Counted from the stretch's first letter, positions 9,100-21,222 are shown. The stretch: DNA of 31,681 nt from Chara braunii (GCA_003427395.1 BFEA01000224.1:459136-490816); one strand, 5' to 3'. The notes: generated by a model not told the origin, from the sequence alone. Numbers and translations: made by a program.

Positions 9100-12021
9100 C
9101 TAATTCCCATCCGAACTGTCATTCCCTTCCGCACATGGACTTAGATCTCGAAGTGCAGCTTCAGCGTTTAGTCGAACGTTGGAAGGAATGATAAGTCCAG
9201 TCGTGAACGGCTTTGTACCTCTACCTTGCTTCTCCCAACCAAAAGTGATCGAGTCGGGATGTTGCCATTGCGTATGGTCACTCTTCTTCCATCTTTTTTC
9301 CCATGCGTTATCGTACAATTCCTCGAGCGACTTTGCTCTCCCGGTTGGCACCCAGTATTCCACGAGCACTTCATCGAAATTTGGCAAATCCTTTTCACGA
9401 ACCACATGCGATTGTGCTCTTCCCATCCAAACAGGCACGCCTTTCGAAATATCGTCGTCTGAGGGGCGAAGGATAAGAAAAGTGCCGACGTTGATATGCT
9501 CGAGGGGGTCAAAATAGGTCTTCGGGCGATCTTTTCTACGTCCAACGAACAGGGGTTCCCTGTCGTCGATGTTGGCATTACGAGGAAAAGATTGTTGATC
9601 GTTTTCGAGGGGACGAGGACTTGGCCAAAAACCTTTCTGAGGTTGTGTGGATAACCCGTTCGCGATGATCTCGTCGCCACGTTTGATAACCTCGTCCCAG
9701 TACCACAAAACTCTTTCTCTCCGACTCACCTCATGTTCGTTGAAAGTGCACCATGTTGACCGCCTCCTCTCCAGCAACTCACGAAATCGAATAACACCAT
9801 GTTTGCCATTCAGATAGTGTTTCCGAGGAACAGGCTTCGCGGGAGGCGGGTCAAATGACCACGAAGGACCTGCGTAGCTTCCATCGGGGTTCTGATTGAA
9901 CCAATAAATCGGACCTTCCTCGGGCAGCCAGTTGTCCTCATCGCAAAACTCCTTGTAAAACATGCCCGGGTTATCTCCAACCATCAAAAATTTAAGCAAG
10001 TGTGGTTGGGAAATACCGGTAATGTCTGACGCAATGCATGGGTCTACTATACTTATAAAATCTGCCAATGTGTCGAGGAAAATACATTTGGGAGGGTTTT
10101 TGTGGGATTGCTCTAAGAGCTCAAACAACTCGTCCATAGTATAAGCGTCTGTGTCTTTCAATTTCTTCGAGAAGACACTGAAAGTAGCATCAGCGTCCGT
10201 ATGGGTATGTCCCACCAGCATGACACCTATTTCTACCTCTTGGAAAACTTTGAACTTTACCAACAGTGCAGCCACTGCACATACATACTTGTTCTTGTTT
10301 TCCCGCCAACAATTATCTGCTTGAATGTGCAAAAAGGGTGGTAGTGACCCCCCAGTCGCTTGAATTTCGACGAGGGTTCGCGTGAGACAAGTAACGACTG
10401 TGTTCGAATCGTGTTTGAAATACGGAAACCACATGTACACATAAATACTAGGGTCTCTACCGTGTGCAATGACACTGGTCAGAGTCGTTTTCATCATCGT
10501 CTCGTGCCTAAGGTCTTTCGAGTAGTTCGCCTGACCAATATGGGGAATAGTCGTATTCTTCTGATCCATGCCGTCAATGATGAGACATTAACGCTCGTAA
10601 GAACGGACCATCGATTCAATCTTCGCGCGACTATAGTCCAATCTGTGTTCAACTTGCTGCCTTTGGTGAACTTTCATCTCCTCCCTAGCTCTTTCTCAAT
10701 CTCGAGGAAGAGCAGCGTGTTGTATACGCTCTTTCAGTTCATGACAGACGGCACACTTTGTGAATGTGTTAGAGTGTGCGAGTGAAACGTGGTAATAGTG
10801 TTCTTCCCACAGTTTGTAAAAGTTGGACTCGGACACGACCTCGAGGCCGACGGCGACAAAGTCTGATTTGATGGACTCATAAATAGATCTCTTCGTAAAA
10901 GTTCCTGGCAGTCGAAGCTTCGGTCTGTAAACCCCACCTTTGTGAGCCATCTCATTCGGCATGCTATCCGCATGACACTCGATGAAATTTTTCATGCTGG
11001 CAAGCATGGCGACCGTCTTTTCTGTTGGCTGATGTCTACCCATCAACCCATGCTCACAACTTATGAAGCCATTATCGAAGCGCTTCTTGTAACTATAAAA
11101 CGTATTACGAGAGACACCAAGAACGTTGCTGTACACCTTGACACACATCGAACGTTCCAACTCTACAGGATGGACTCGTTTGTGTCCGCCCTCACTCAAT
11201 GTGAAATCTTTAAGACTTTTCATCCACCACTCTGCTCGCTCTTCTGGACTCTTACTGTACAGTCCTTGTCTAACCTGTCGGACTTCCTCCGGCGACATGT
11301 TGTAACAACAGCGAGCCTTGCAACATGCCATGCCACGAACCATAAACAATTTTCTTTTCGACAGCATGTCTTTTGCTCTTTTGTATTGTTCTTTCCTCCT
11401 AACGTTCCTATTAGCCATGCTATACGGTCTTCTTTCCCCTGGCAGAGGCGCTGGCAAAATTTTGAGTATTGCCATGTTCTCTGCATCACTTCGGCGAGAC
11501 GATTCCGACGTATAGTGACTCTGGTCAGGAATCGCATTCTGAGACCGGACTTGCGTTGGACTTGCCCGTGCCGTGGACAGTTCCTTCGAAGAATAGTCGG
11601 TGTCAACTAACTTTGTAGTACTGGAGGTATCGCGAATCGAAGGTGCATTGGAAGAGGATTGTTGTCCAGACGAGTAATCAGTGGCCACCAACCTCTCACT
11701 CTCGTCATAAGATGCTGCGAAAGAAGCAGGCATTGGCACGCAACTGCTCTTCGCCGAGGTTGTCGGGTGCACCTCTTCAGGAATGTGGAACTCAATCCGG
11801 GAGGCAAACGGTTCTTCGCCTGCGGACAGTGTCGCCAAATCCGTAGGCAGTTGGATGCAACCTCCAAAGCTCTCCCGAAAAGTGAGACTTCGTTTTCTGG
11901 GGAAAGCTGCAGTGGACTGTTGGAATGACGAACTGTCCAAAGAGCTGGTCGGGGCCAAGTCCAGGTGTTGTAGCTGGCAATGCAAATCGATGGCCTGTTC
12001 ACTTTCCATAGCCCGGTTCAT
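9100..12021 (-). pseudogene. DUF7869-like protein, candidate transposase, two in-frame stops
   Basis: A single frame of 973 codons runs from ATG 12021-12019 to a stop at 9100. Two premature stops do not shift the frame: TGA at 10698-10696 and TAA at 10590-10588. Sequence between and after them still reads as conserved protein (LIIDGMDQ directly follows the second). Order: a Ser/Thr-rich, low-complexity N terminus; a basic segment with a Cys cluster (MACCKARCC); a helix-turn-helix-like stretch (LGVSRNTFYSYKKRF); a CxxC knuckle (FTKCAVCHELK); then IIDGMDQ, LHIQADNCWRENKNK and VGHTHTDADATFSVF. These last three are the hallmark of the eukaryotic family I know as DUF7869. The spaced Asp/Asn/His residues suggest an RNase H-like fold. 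A C-terminal segment (VPVWMGRAQSHV) resembles a small SH3/BAH-like module. As the largest protein inside the inverted repeats it is the best transposase candidate (inference). Stops could also be sequencing errors. Confidence 0.75.
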
Positions 12022-13210
12022 GCGGCCGTTCGCTGAGCTGCCCTTGGCACCGTCATGTAACCGTCGGTGTAGCGGTGCGATTCCCGTCAGCGAAATCGAT
12101 TATACTCTCCAGTGCGGATTGAACGGGTCATTCGAAATCCTCTCCACACCCTGCAAAACAGCGGAGCAAACTGTAAGCACGAATACTAAAGAATGAAGTT
12201 CAAACTCCACCCACCCTCTCACCCCCACCCTCCCCATACCCGATTCCTGGTGCAGCGTCTGAACAGAGCGAGCTCGTCTGTAGGCGATTACAGTCCCGAC
12301 AACCGAAATGGCACGAACGATGAGACAAACCTCGATATGCGAAGTGTGCCGACATCCAAGTTTGACAGAGACCGGAATCCTTTGAATGCGATAATTGCAT
12401 GTGGCGAAGGGCACCCAAATTTTTTTTGCATCGACTCTGGCGTTACTAATTGCGCCGAGAGGAAACGGAGACACCCTGACCCCTTTTGCTTTTTATACTT
12501 GTATAGTTGGACGTTGAAGTCCGTAGCAGCTGTCAAAGTCAAACCCCTTGACCTTTTTTAAGGCCTCCGTAGATGGAACTCAGCTGTTACAATCGCCTTG
12601 GCTCATCCACCCGTTACTCCCTCAGGTTGCTGGAGAGGGTAGGTCCCATAACCGTCTTGGCGGTTGTCTAGCGTCGAGAGGTAAGACCCTCAAGGCGCTT
12701 GTCAGTCGACACTTGAGTGTCGAATGAGACCCTCGGCGATGCCGAGGGCCACGCGAGTATGGAGAGCATATAACATGCCATCGCTTCGACTGCTTGCGAA
12801 CTCATGCATGGGAAGTCATTATGAGGAAGCCTGTGTCCGGCCCACATTTATAGATGTTTGCCTCGCACTGCCTGTAAGTGGTTGGTGACATTTGGTTATG
12901 AGATGTAAGAAGCTAGAGAAAACATGGCTTAATGACCCTCAAGCGACCCCCACAAACCCCTACTAACTGCACATCGATCAGGAGGCTGTGTGCTGGGACT
13001 CCAAGCCTTTGCAGCCCGCGCGACTTCGACAATTAAGGGCCTTCGCACGCGGACGACAATAGCGACTGCCACAAACAGCAACCCCCATATACCCCAGTCA
13101 CGACAACATACACGGCGAGCTTGACTGCGCACCTATAGCTCTACGATAACGAAAACATACGCGATGGACCAGGCGGTGGAAAGAGATGGTTAGCATCACC
13201 CGGAACTCGA
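12022..13210. other. Gene-free stretch with two short hairpins
   Basis: Upstream of the DUF7869-like gene, so its promoter should lie here; I cannot point to promoter elements. At 12706-12723 there is a palindrome TCGACACT-TG-AGTGTCGA. At 12730-12748 there is a hairpin CCCTCGGC-GAT-GCCGAGGG. The two are seven bases apart. Near 12943 is the first CCCCACAAACCCCTA-type segment that recurs through the next 4 kb. Confidence 0.4.
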
Positions 13211-13316
13211 AATTTCGCCGTGATCCGAACTTGGCGGTTTCTTATGGCGCCAAGAATGTTTCCACGCTCTCCCGCAGTCAGAAGAAAGGGTAGTCGCGGG
13301 TGTCAGAGTCACTCGG

Positions 13317-13410
13317 ACCCCAATCGACCCCTGTTAACACCGCTGTTGGCCCCAATCGACCCCTGTTAACACCGCTGTTGGCCCCAATCGACCCCTGTTA
13401 ACACCGATTC
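13317..13410 (+). repeat. 32-bp tandem repeat, about 3 copies
   Basis: Unit CAATCGACCCCTGTTAACAC plus CGCTGTTGGCCC, starting at 13321, 13353 and 13385. The same CCCTGTTAACACCGATTCTCC segment recurs singly inside each large tandem unit (for example near 13780, 14610 and 15350). Confidence 0.9.
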
Positions 13411-13479
13411 TCCCTATCAACAAAACGAGCCCGTGCGGTGGCAGAGTCACCCCGACAAACCCCGATCCGTGTAATTGAC

Positions 13480-15858
13480 AAGGCGATCTTCGAAGTTGGC
13501 AGTTGCAGGAGTGGCGAGGTACCGGTTCAGGAAGTTGGCGATCGCAAAGTCCGCCGGGATCCGAACTTGGCGGTTGCACGAGTGGCGAGGAAGCGGTTTC
13601 TGGGTGGCACGTCGAAGATTTGGAGGGTCAGCGCGTGCATACAAGGAACGGTATGTGCGGGCGTATCGAATAAAGGCTCTGCCGCACTCGAATGTCCGCT
13701 GGACGAGATCACGCACAGAAGAAAGGGCAGTGGTGGATGCAGTACTTCAGAAATTGGCGCTGCAGGACGCCCAATTGACCCCTGCTAACACCGATTCTCC
13801 CCATCTTGAAAGCGAGCTCGTCCGGTGTTTCAGTCACACCTACGATTTGAACAACTCGTGGAACTCGCACATCTCCGCGGCGTGGACAATAAAAACGTAG
13901 TCGTGGCTGATTGACCCCCCATGCAACCCCTACAAACCCTGAGTGGCCAAGGCGACCCCCAATTCTCGCGCTGGCGACGTCGATGTCTGACAGCGTGAAC
14001 CGAAAAGCACGCTGGAACATGAGCGTGCCAGAGACAAGTCTCTATGCATCGCGACGGTTAAACCCCCTGGAGGGCAACGAAGATCGACGACAGACCGAGA
14101 ACGGACCCGGCCTCTGCCATCGACGGCGAACCCCCTTAAACACCTATAAGGGCAACTCACAAGGCGCATCCACAGTACTCTCGCGAGCACTTCTGCATAC
14201 GAAAAGGTCTCTGACAATGCAAACACATGCGAAAGGCCAGACCATTAAATAGTGTGCTTTGATATAGGCGGAACCTCAAAATCCGCCAGGATCCGAACTT
14301 GGCGGCTGCAGGAGTGGCGAGGAACTGTTTTGGCGGTTGAAAAGTGCGCTTAGATTAAGGCGGAACCTCAAAGTCCGTCGGGATCCGAACTTGGCGGTTG
14401 CAGGAGTGGCGACGAACCTTTTTTTCCGCGGCCCGTCGGAGAGTGGAAGGGAGGGTCATAGGGTGCGCACGAGGAACCATATGCGAGGGTGTATCAAATA
14501 AAGGCTCCGCCGCTCTCGAGTGTCCGTGGGACGAGAGCACACACGGAAGAAAGGGCAGTGGTTGATGCAACACATAACAGTCTGGCGCCGAAGGACCCCA
14601 CAAATGACTTCTGTTAACACCGATTCTCCCCATCGTCAAAGCAAGGTCGTCCGGTGTTTCACTCACAGCTACCAGTAGCAAAGCTCGTGGAACTCGAACA
14701 TCTCCGCGGCGCGGACAAGAATAAATTGTAGCCTTTGCTGAAAGACCCCCCTGCAACCCCTACAAACCCCTGTGCGTGCAGTCGAGACGGCGACCCCCCT
14801 GCAACCCCTACAAACGTCGACGTGTGACTGCGCGAAACAGAAAGCACGCCGAAACAGGAGCATGTCAGCGACAACAGTCCACGCATCGCGACGGTTAAAC
14901 CCCTTGGATGGCAACGAAGATCGACGGTAGATCGAGAACGGAACCGGTCTCTGTCACTGACGACGACCCCCATAAACCCCTATAAGCGCTTTTTGCAAGC
15001 CCGCAGCACTCTCGCGAGCACTCCTGCACACCAAAAGGTTTCTGACAATTTGATCATATTCGGCATGCCAGGCAGTTGAAAAGTGTGGTTAGATTTAGGC
15101 GAGACCTCTAAGCCCGCCGTGATCCGAACTTTGCAGTTGCAGGTGTGGTGGGGAACCGTTTTCTGCGCCGCACGTCGGATCGTGGAGGGGAGGGTCAGCG
15201 GGTGCGCACAAGGAACGGTGTGTGCGGGCATATCAAATAGAGGCTCTGCCGTCCTCGAGTGTCAGTGCAACGAGAGCACGGACAAAAGAAAAGGCCGTCT
15301 TTGATGCAGCACTTTACGAATCGGCTCAACAGGACCCCCAATTGATCCCTGTTAACACCGACTCTCCCCATCGCCACACAAGCTTGTCGTACGCTGTTTC
15401 ACTCACAGCTACCAGTATAACAGCTTGCGGAACTTGCACCTCTCAGCGGCGTGGACACGAAAAATGCAGCTGTGGGCGAAAGACCCCCCTGCAACCCCTA
15501 CAAACCCCGGTTCGTGAAGTCGCGAAGGCGACACCCATTTCGCGCACTGGAAACATCGACGTGTGACAGCGTGAACCGAAAAGCACGCTGAAACACGAGC
15601 ATGTAAGCGGGCGCACACAAGTGTGGACGGCAGACAGAGAACGGACACGGCCTCTGGAACCGACGGCAACCCCCATAAACCCCTACAAGGGCAATTCGCA
15701 AGGCGGTTAATTTTGAGTACTCACATAAATCCCTATAAGGGCAATTCGCAAGGCCTCTGCTAGCGAGCGCCTCTTCATACCGAAAGGTCTCTGACAATGC
15801 AAACCATTGCGACAGGCCACGCCGTCGAATAGTGTGGTCTGATCCACCCGGAAACTAA
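13480..15858 (+). repeat. Large tandem block, units of about 740-820 bp, three copies
   Basis: Units begin at the 22-bp motif copies at 13547, 14371 and 15110 and end at 15859. Shared landmarks in order: the motif plus GGCGGTTGCAGGAGTGGCG; GGCTCTGCCGC near ACTCGAGTGTC; CCCTGTTAACACCGA; GACCCCCCTGCAACCCCTACA; GTGAACCGAAAAGCACGCTG; CGACGGTTAAACCCC; and GACCCCCATAAACCCCTA. Units differ by substitutions and indels, so the expansion is not recent. Open stretches inside it differ between units and look like chance. Confidence 0.75.
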
Positions 15859-17075
15859 AAGTCCGCCGGGATCCGAACTTGGCGTCGGCAGGAGTGGCGA
15901 GGAACCGGTTTATGCGCTGCACGTCGCAGATTGGGAGGGAGGTCAGCGGTCGCACACAAGCTGTTGCTCACCCCCCTTTAAACCCTCATAAGGCAATTCT
16001 CAAGGCTGGCACTTTTGCGCAGCCAACGGTATCCGGCAACCAAACACATGCGAAAGCGCGGTGCGTTGGTAAGGGCGGTAAAATAAATGGCGAACGTAGA
16101 AGTCCGCTCGAATCCGAACTTGACAAAAAAACACTGTTTTGTTTTTGCTGTGGGCGCTGCTATATCTGTGTATTTATGCGGCAACACCATGCCAAGGCCC
16201 GTCGGTTGGGACCCAAAAAAATGCAATGCAGGCAATACCCCCACAAGACCCCTACAAACCGTCGGAACAGCGCACATTGGCAGGAAGCATGTGATTTCAG
16301 CGATGCGGTCAAAACAGCGCACGTCGGAAGGAACACGAAAAGAATCACCTAAGCAGCTCGCGGCGTGGCAAGCGCCAAACCGCAAGCCCGCCGGGATCCG
16401 AACTTCGTGTTGTCGCCATCGAGCGCTTCTGCATACCGAAAGGTCTCTGACAATGCGAACCATTGCGACAGGCCAGGCCGTTGAATGGTGTGGTCAGACT
16501 CATCCGGTAACCGAAAGCCCGTCGGGATCCGAAGTTGGCGTCGGTAGGAATGGCGAGGAACCGGTTTCTGCGCTGCACGTTGCATATTGGGAGGGATGCC
16601 AGCGGCCGCACACAAGTTGTTGCTCAACCTCCTTCAAACCCTCATAAGGCAATTCTCAAGGCTGACACTTTTGCGCACCCAACGGTATCCGACAACCATA
16701 CACATGCTACAGCGCAGGGCGTTGGTAAGGGCGGTAAAATAAACGGCGAACGTTGAAGTCCGCTCGAATCCGAACTTGACAAAAAACTCTGTTTTGTTTT
16801 TGCTGTGGGCGCTGCTATATCTGTGTATTTTTGCGGGGACACCATGCCAAGGCCCGTCGGTTGGGACCCAAAAAAATGCAATGTAGGCAATACCCCCATA
16901 AGGCCGCTACAAACCGTCGGAACAACGCACATTGCCAAGAAGCGTGTGATTTCAGCGATGCGGTCAGAACAGCGCACGTCGGAAGGAACACGAAAAGAAT
17001 CACCTAAGCAGCTCGTGGCGTGGCAAGCGCCAAACCGCAAGTCCGCCGGGATCCGAACTTCGTGTTGTCGCCCTC
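15775..17075 (+). repeat. Tandem duplication, units of about 656 bp, two copies
   Basis: Motif-to-motif spacing is 656 bases for 15859 to 16515 and for 16100 to 16756, and 655 for 16384 to 17039. The units share the segments GGGCGCTGCTATATCTGTGT and GGTTGGGACCCAAAAAAATG and are much closer to each other than the larger units to the left. The first part of each unit is related to those larger units, so this block grew from them. Confidence 0.85.
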
Positions 17076-17193
17076 GAGGCGGTGGCGGACGCCGTTGCAA
17101 CAGGAAGCGCGAAACCAATAACCGCCAACCAAAAAACGGCAATGGTGGGTAGGAATACCAGGCGGAAAGGGAAGTCCGGATACGGGCGAACTA

Positions 17194-18323
17194 CAACAAT
17201 CGAGCGGTGTGTTCTTACGGGCGTTGTTCGTTATTCAACGAGGCCATCGCCACGAAACACGCGGCGCACACGGCGAAGAAACACTGTCAACACTTCAGCG
17301 AGCGGTGGCATCGTTCTCCATCTTGCGCACACAGCGTGTTTATTGTTTGCTCGGGAGCTCACAGTCCTCGCGTTGATCGTACGCAATGCTCCATAGCATC
17401 GCTCACGACCAGCGCCAGGAGCGAGCGCTGATCATCCCCCGACTCTCGGATGGATGATGTGCACGTCGTATGTGCGCACATACCTGGCGTTGGGCGTGCG
17501 CAATGCGGTGGCGCATCACGCACGACCAATGCCAAGAGCGAGCACTGATTGTCCACGTGCTTTCGGATGGAGACAACACCAGCTCCCCTGGGATTGGCGC
17601 CGTAGAGCGCGCGCTGATCATCCACGTGCTTTTGTGGTGAGCGGCACGTGGAGGATCGGCATCCTCCGCTCGAAGGCCAAAGCGCATTTCTTGAAACAGA
17701 CCATGGTCACGTGCAGCCCACGTGGCACCCGCTTATCTTCCACCGCACCCGTCGCGACAACTGTCTCTCCTGCTCTCTCAGTACGCCCCGCTACCCAGCC
17801 TTGGATCTCGTTGATGAACCAAAAAAAGGTGCGAAACATTGAGTATTTTTCAAATTGTTAGCCAAGTTGGAGAGGGTTGTTGAATATTCCTATTATTGCC
17901 GAACTGAACATCGTGTGGATGCGGAAGAAAAGGAACATGGAGGACTCACAAGTCATGGCAGATCTAGAGGAACGAACGATTGAGAAGGAAACAAAGAAAC
18001 CATGTGCCCCATTGCCAATTCCGACGAGCAACATGTGGCTGATTGCGACGAACGAACGAGTGAGAAGAAAAGAAAAAAAAGAAACCATGTGCCCCAATGC
18101 CAACCTCAACCCCAGCAGGAATGATGTGGACGATGGCGACGAAAAAAAAGACTCAGAAGAATATTAAACACAAACATCGTGTGCCCCAGTTTCATCGATA
18201 GCCTTTCCTTGCACATGCGACACGCGTCGCGCCGCGGCGGCTGTCATGCGCCGGCAGCATTGTGCCCTAATGGCAGCCCCGACAGTTGTCGTCAACGGCC
18301 TAGACGTGGGCAGGCAAAACACC
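17194..18323 (+). other. Unassigned stretch with a weak hydrophilic open frame
   Basis: No recognisable gene. From 17370 to 17640 the segment GCGCTGATCATCC recurs with GCACGTG/CACGTG-containing spacers. A plus-strand open frame at 17877-18167 (96 codons, very rich in Lys, Glu, Asp and Asn) contains an imperfect duplication of about 81 bp (GAACGAACGA at 17969 and 18050). It could be a decayed exon or a simple repeat that happens to be open. Confidence 0.3.
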
Positions 18324-18637
18324 GCTGTACCTTGAAGAGATGGCGCAACTCTTTGACGAGGGCGAAGTGCAGACGATGGCGACCACGGGGAACGCGAAGA
18401 TGGGGTGTCGAAACTCCGACAGCTGGTGCGCACGAGCAGTCGGAAGGACGGCAATGACGTGACGGCGAGAGGAGGCAGACGCTGTACCATGAAGGACGGG
18501 AGCAGCTCGTTGGCGAGGGCAGAGCGCAGGCAATGGCGGACATGCGCTGATGCAGAACGCAAGGACAGGGTGTCCTGTCTCCGGAAGCTGGACATCGACT
18601 GGGATGATGAGCGGACGGGAGGACGGGACTGAGGTGG
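18324..18637 (+). repeat. Diverged 157-bp tandem duplication
   Basis: GCTGTACC at 18324 and 18481 begin two related units. Shared landmarks are CGAGGGC, GATGGCG or AATGGCG, and GGTGTC followed by an AAGCTGG or CAGCTGG segment. Frames in either unit are short. I recognise no protein. Confidence 0.6.
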
Positions 18638-19827
18638 ACATCGCCTGCGCGGAAACACGTGGCGCGACTGCGAGGCAGTGAAGGCGATGGCCGATGTCGC
18701 GGAGGTCACGTCGCGTTCGAATGCGCTCGTGGGCGGGAGATGCGAATGGGCTGCACCAAACCTGAGGTAGCTGTTCACTGGCATCCAAATCCGTCCTCCA
18801 ACTGCCGTGGGACCGCACGGAAAGACCAGCCCGCCGTGATTTTGGACGACAAACGTCGACCATCCGATCTGCAAATCAGACGGCCAGACGGCGACTTCGT
18901 TGTTTAGGCTGGCGCAACCGCCCCCCCCCCCGACCCCCAAAATATATTCGCCCCCCCCCCCCCCCTCCGGTCTTCTCGCGCGGCCTGAAACCGCCCCTCT
19001 GTCAATTCCATGACGTCCGCAGAGGGCCCTTTTGTTCATGACGTCAGCAAAGGGCCCTTTTTTCATGACCTTCGCACCGGCCCCCCCTCGCGTGTATTTC
19101 GACGCCACGCCACCGCACGATGCGCGAATCAGACTGTCGTTCGGCGACCCACAGACCGTTCGCGCGAAAAGGCCGAGAAGGATTATGCGTGGGGGCCTGA
19201 AATCCTCGCGCGTACAATTTCGAGCGGCGCCCGTGCGAATCAAGCCGTATTCTGAGTTTTCGCTTGGGAGATGCTGTCGGACGGACGTCTCGCACTGGCA
19301 TTGCCGTCAACACCAGCGTCCCTCACAGGCGGAGCGCCATAGCTTAGAAGCAGCACGAGGCGAACCTCCGTCGCACCAACGCACGTCGTCCTCCTTCACC
19401 GTTCGCGTTGCGTTCCACGTCACCTTCCGCGTCGCACCGCACTCGTTGTCGACCTTTCTCGTGTCTGTCCACGCCATATTCCTCGCGGGTCGCTTTATCG
19501 TCCACCTATCACGTCGACCTGCTCGCGTGGTCATCCGCCTGTGCGCGTCGACCTGCTTGCGTATTCTTCCGTTGGCGACGGGTTCATCCGGTGAGTTGGC
19601 ACGTGTCCGTTTCGATTCGATCGCTCTTCACTCCGTGTGTCTGTGTGTGCGGGTGCGTGTGTCCTACAGGTGCGACCTGCTCCCCACCACCTGTCTTGCG
19701 AACGAGTGTATGCATTTGCAATGCATGCATCTCCAGCAGAGTGGCCGTGTGCACATGTGCTCAAGTGCGCGAGTGTGTCGTCCTTGCATAGATTCATCTT
19801 GCGCAGCCGGTCAACCGCGCAGGCTGA
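18638..19827. other. GC-rich stretch with poly-C tracts and a CRE-like tandem repeat
   Basis: At 18918-18966 are two long cytosine runs separated by a short AAAATATATTCG segment. At 19009-19063 a 27-28-bp unit containing TGACGT and AGGGCCCTTTT occurs twice, with a partial third copy; one unit has the full palindrome TGACGTCA, a bZIP-type site. The long minus-strand open frame crossing this region (18164-19243) is compositionally biased and not protein-like. I see no gene. Confidence 0.5.
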
Positions 19828-19908
19828 AGATTCACTCCAATCTTTCTGAAGATTCATTCCGACCTGGGTGATGACTCATTTCGATCTGGCTGATGATTCA
19901 TTTCGCTG
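19828..19908 (+). repeat. Short tandem repeat, unit of about 22-24 bp
   Basis: Four imperfect units built on GATGATTCATTTCGATCTGG (for example GAAGATTCATTCCGACCTGG and GATGACTCATTTCGATCTGG). Confidence 0.7.
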
Positions 19909-20049
19909 ATCGATTGCCTGCGTGGTTGATCGCTTGCTCAAGTTGACAGAAATCCATGGACGACACACTCGCGCACTTGGAAATATGGTGGTTCGAACGA
20001 GATCGGATGGATGATGGGCTAAATGGTTTGGGTTGAATGAAGGGAAGAC

Positions 20050-21020
20050 GAAAACGAGTAAGGAGAACGGAGCGCTAATGTATGTGTTTTTCCGCACTCG
20101 AATGTTCAGGCAATGAATGTCCACTTCATCCCCAATCCCTGTTCAAACAATCTCAGGCGGATCGTTCAATCAATCAATGTCCCGTCCTATTGCTGTTAAC
20201 TTCATCTCAGGCGACACATTCCCATCTCCCCAAGCGCGACAATGCAAGTCTTTGTTTGCATGCAGGATGAGCGAAATCGGAACGAATCCGATCGACACGA
20301 CGATCAAAATGTAATGAATCCATGCGTGGAACATGATTGGTTTGGTTTATTGAGAGATTCTCATTGACACGATGAGCGTAATCGAATGAACCTACGCCTG
20401 GATCGTTCAATCCACGCGTGGAGCGTGATTGAGAGATTTCCATTAATTGAATGGACAACAAAACCGAAAACGGGATTGTAACTCATTTTTTATTTTTCCA
20501 CTCCAATCAGAGTTGTTCATCCAATCAATGAGTGTCCGATCCGATTGCTGGATCGTTCAATCAATCAATTGGTTGGCTGAGAACGTGCCTCGATTTTGCT
20601 TATCCTGCCATTTCGACGCTCCAAGAGAAGGGAAGGACTTGCCTGCGATGAAATGAACAGCAGTCGACCAATTGCTGGTGATTGCAGCGCAGGGAAGTCA
20701 TTCCAATCTCCTGAAACTTGGCAATGTCAGTCTGTGTTTGTGTGTAGGTTGAGCAAAACCGGAACGAGTTCTCATCCAGCACATGACAATATATTAGGAA
20801 GACGGCACGTCCATCGACACGATGAGCGAAATCGGAAGAATGGACTGCTGGTACATGGTTGATTTGTTTGAGTGAAGGATTTCCATCGATACGATTTGAT
20901 TGACTGGTAGATGAAACCAACAATGAAGAACGGAGCGACACTGTCTTCTTCTTTTCTTTTCTGATCGTTCCATCAACAGATGTCCAATCCGCCCCCCACT
21001 CCCGCTACTCATCCGCCCTG
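20050..21020 (+). repeat. Diverged duplicated segment of about 0.4-0.5 kb
   Basis: Two to three related blocks share AACGGAGCG, a GATCGTTCAATCAATCAATG-type segment, CATTCCAATCTCC or CATTCCCATCTCC, CGACACGATGAGCG and ATTGAGAGATT. They are strongly diverged. No gene seen. Confidence 0.5.
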
Positions 21021-21141
21021 CAGCCGATTAATCGTTGGAAACTAAATGGCGTACAATCAGAATGACTGTTTGGTGGCCGACGGGGTTTAATCTGATCGCT
21101 GGTTGAACGAAGATCTTGCAGCGGTCGATTGATCCTCGTCC

Positions 21142-21222
21142 GCCATCGAACCTTTGTCGGCCATCGAACCTCGTCGGCCATCGAACCTCGTCGGCCATCT
21201 AACCTCGTCGGCCATCGAACCC
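21142..21222 (+). repeat. 17-bp tandem repeat, five copies
   Basis: Unit GCCATCGAACCTCGTCG, nearly perfect, with one 18-base unit and one substitution (ATCTAACC). It sits directly before the next cluster of the 22-bp motif. Confidence 0.9.

Larger units (their letters stand above)
13211..17193. repeat. Interior cluster A of the 22-bp motif (12 copies)
   Basis: Starts at 13211, 13547, 14279, 14371, 15110, 15859, 16100, 16384, 16515, 16756, 17039 and 17172. All but the last are on the opposite strand to the subterminal copies, commonly reading AAGTCCGCCGG then GATCCGAACTT. In six of them the next bases are a conserved GGCGG-TTGCAGGAGTGGCGAGG tail, because the motif opens each tandem unit described below. 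At 16100, 16384, 16756 and 17039 the tail differs, so the motif itself is better conserved than its surroundings. Confidence 0.8.

Noticed and set aside
13211-17193. CRISPR array suggested by short repeats of about 22 bp
   Set aside because: Spacing is irregular (tens to hundreds of bases), orientation is mixed, and the genome is eukaryotic with retroelements.
18164-19243. A 359-codon minus-strand open frame
   Set aside because: Biased, low-complexity composition over poly-C, GC-rich and duplicated DNA, with no domain. It is open because of composition.
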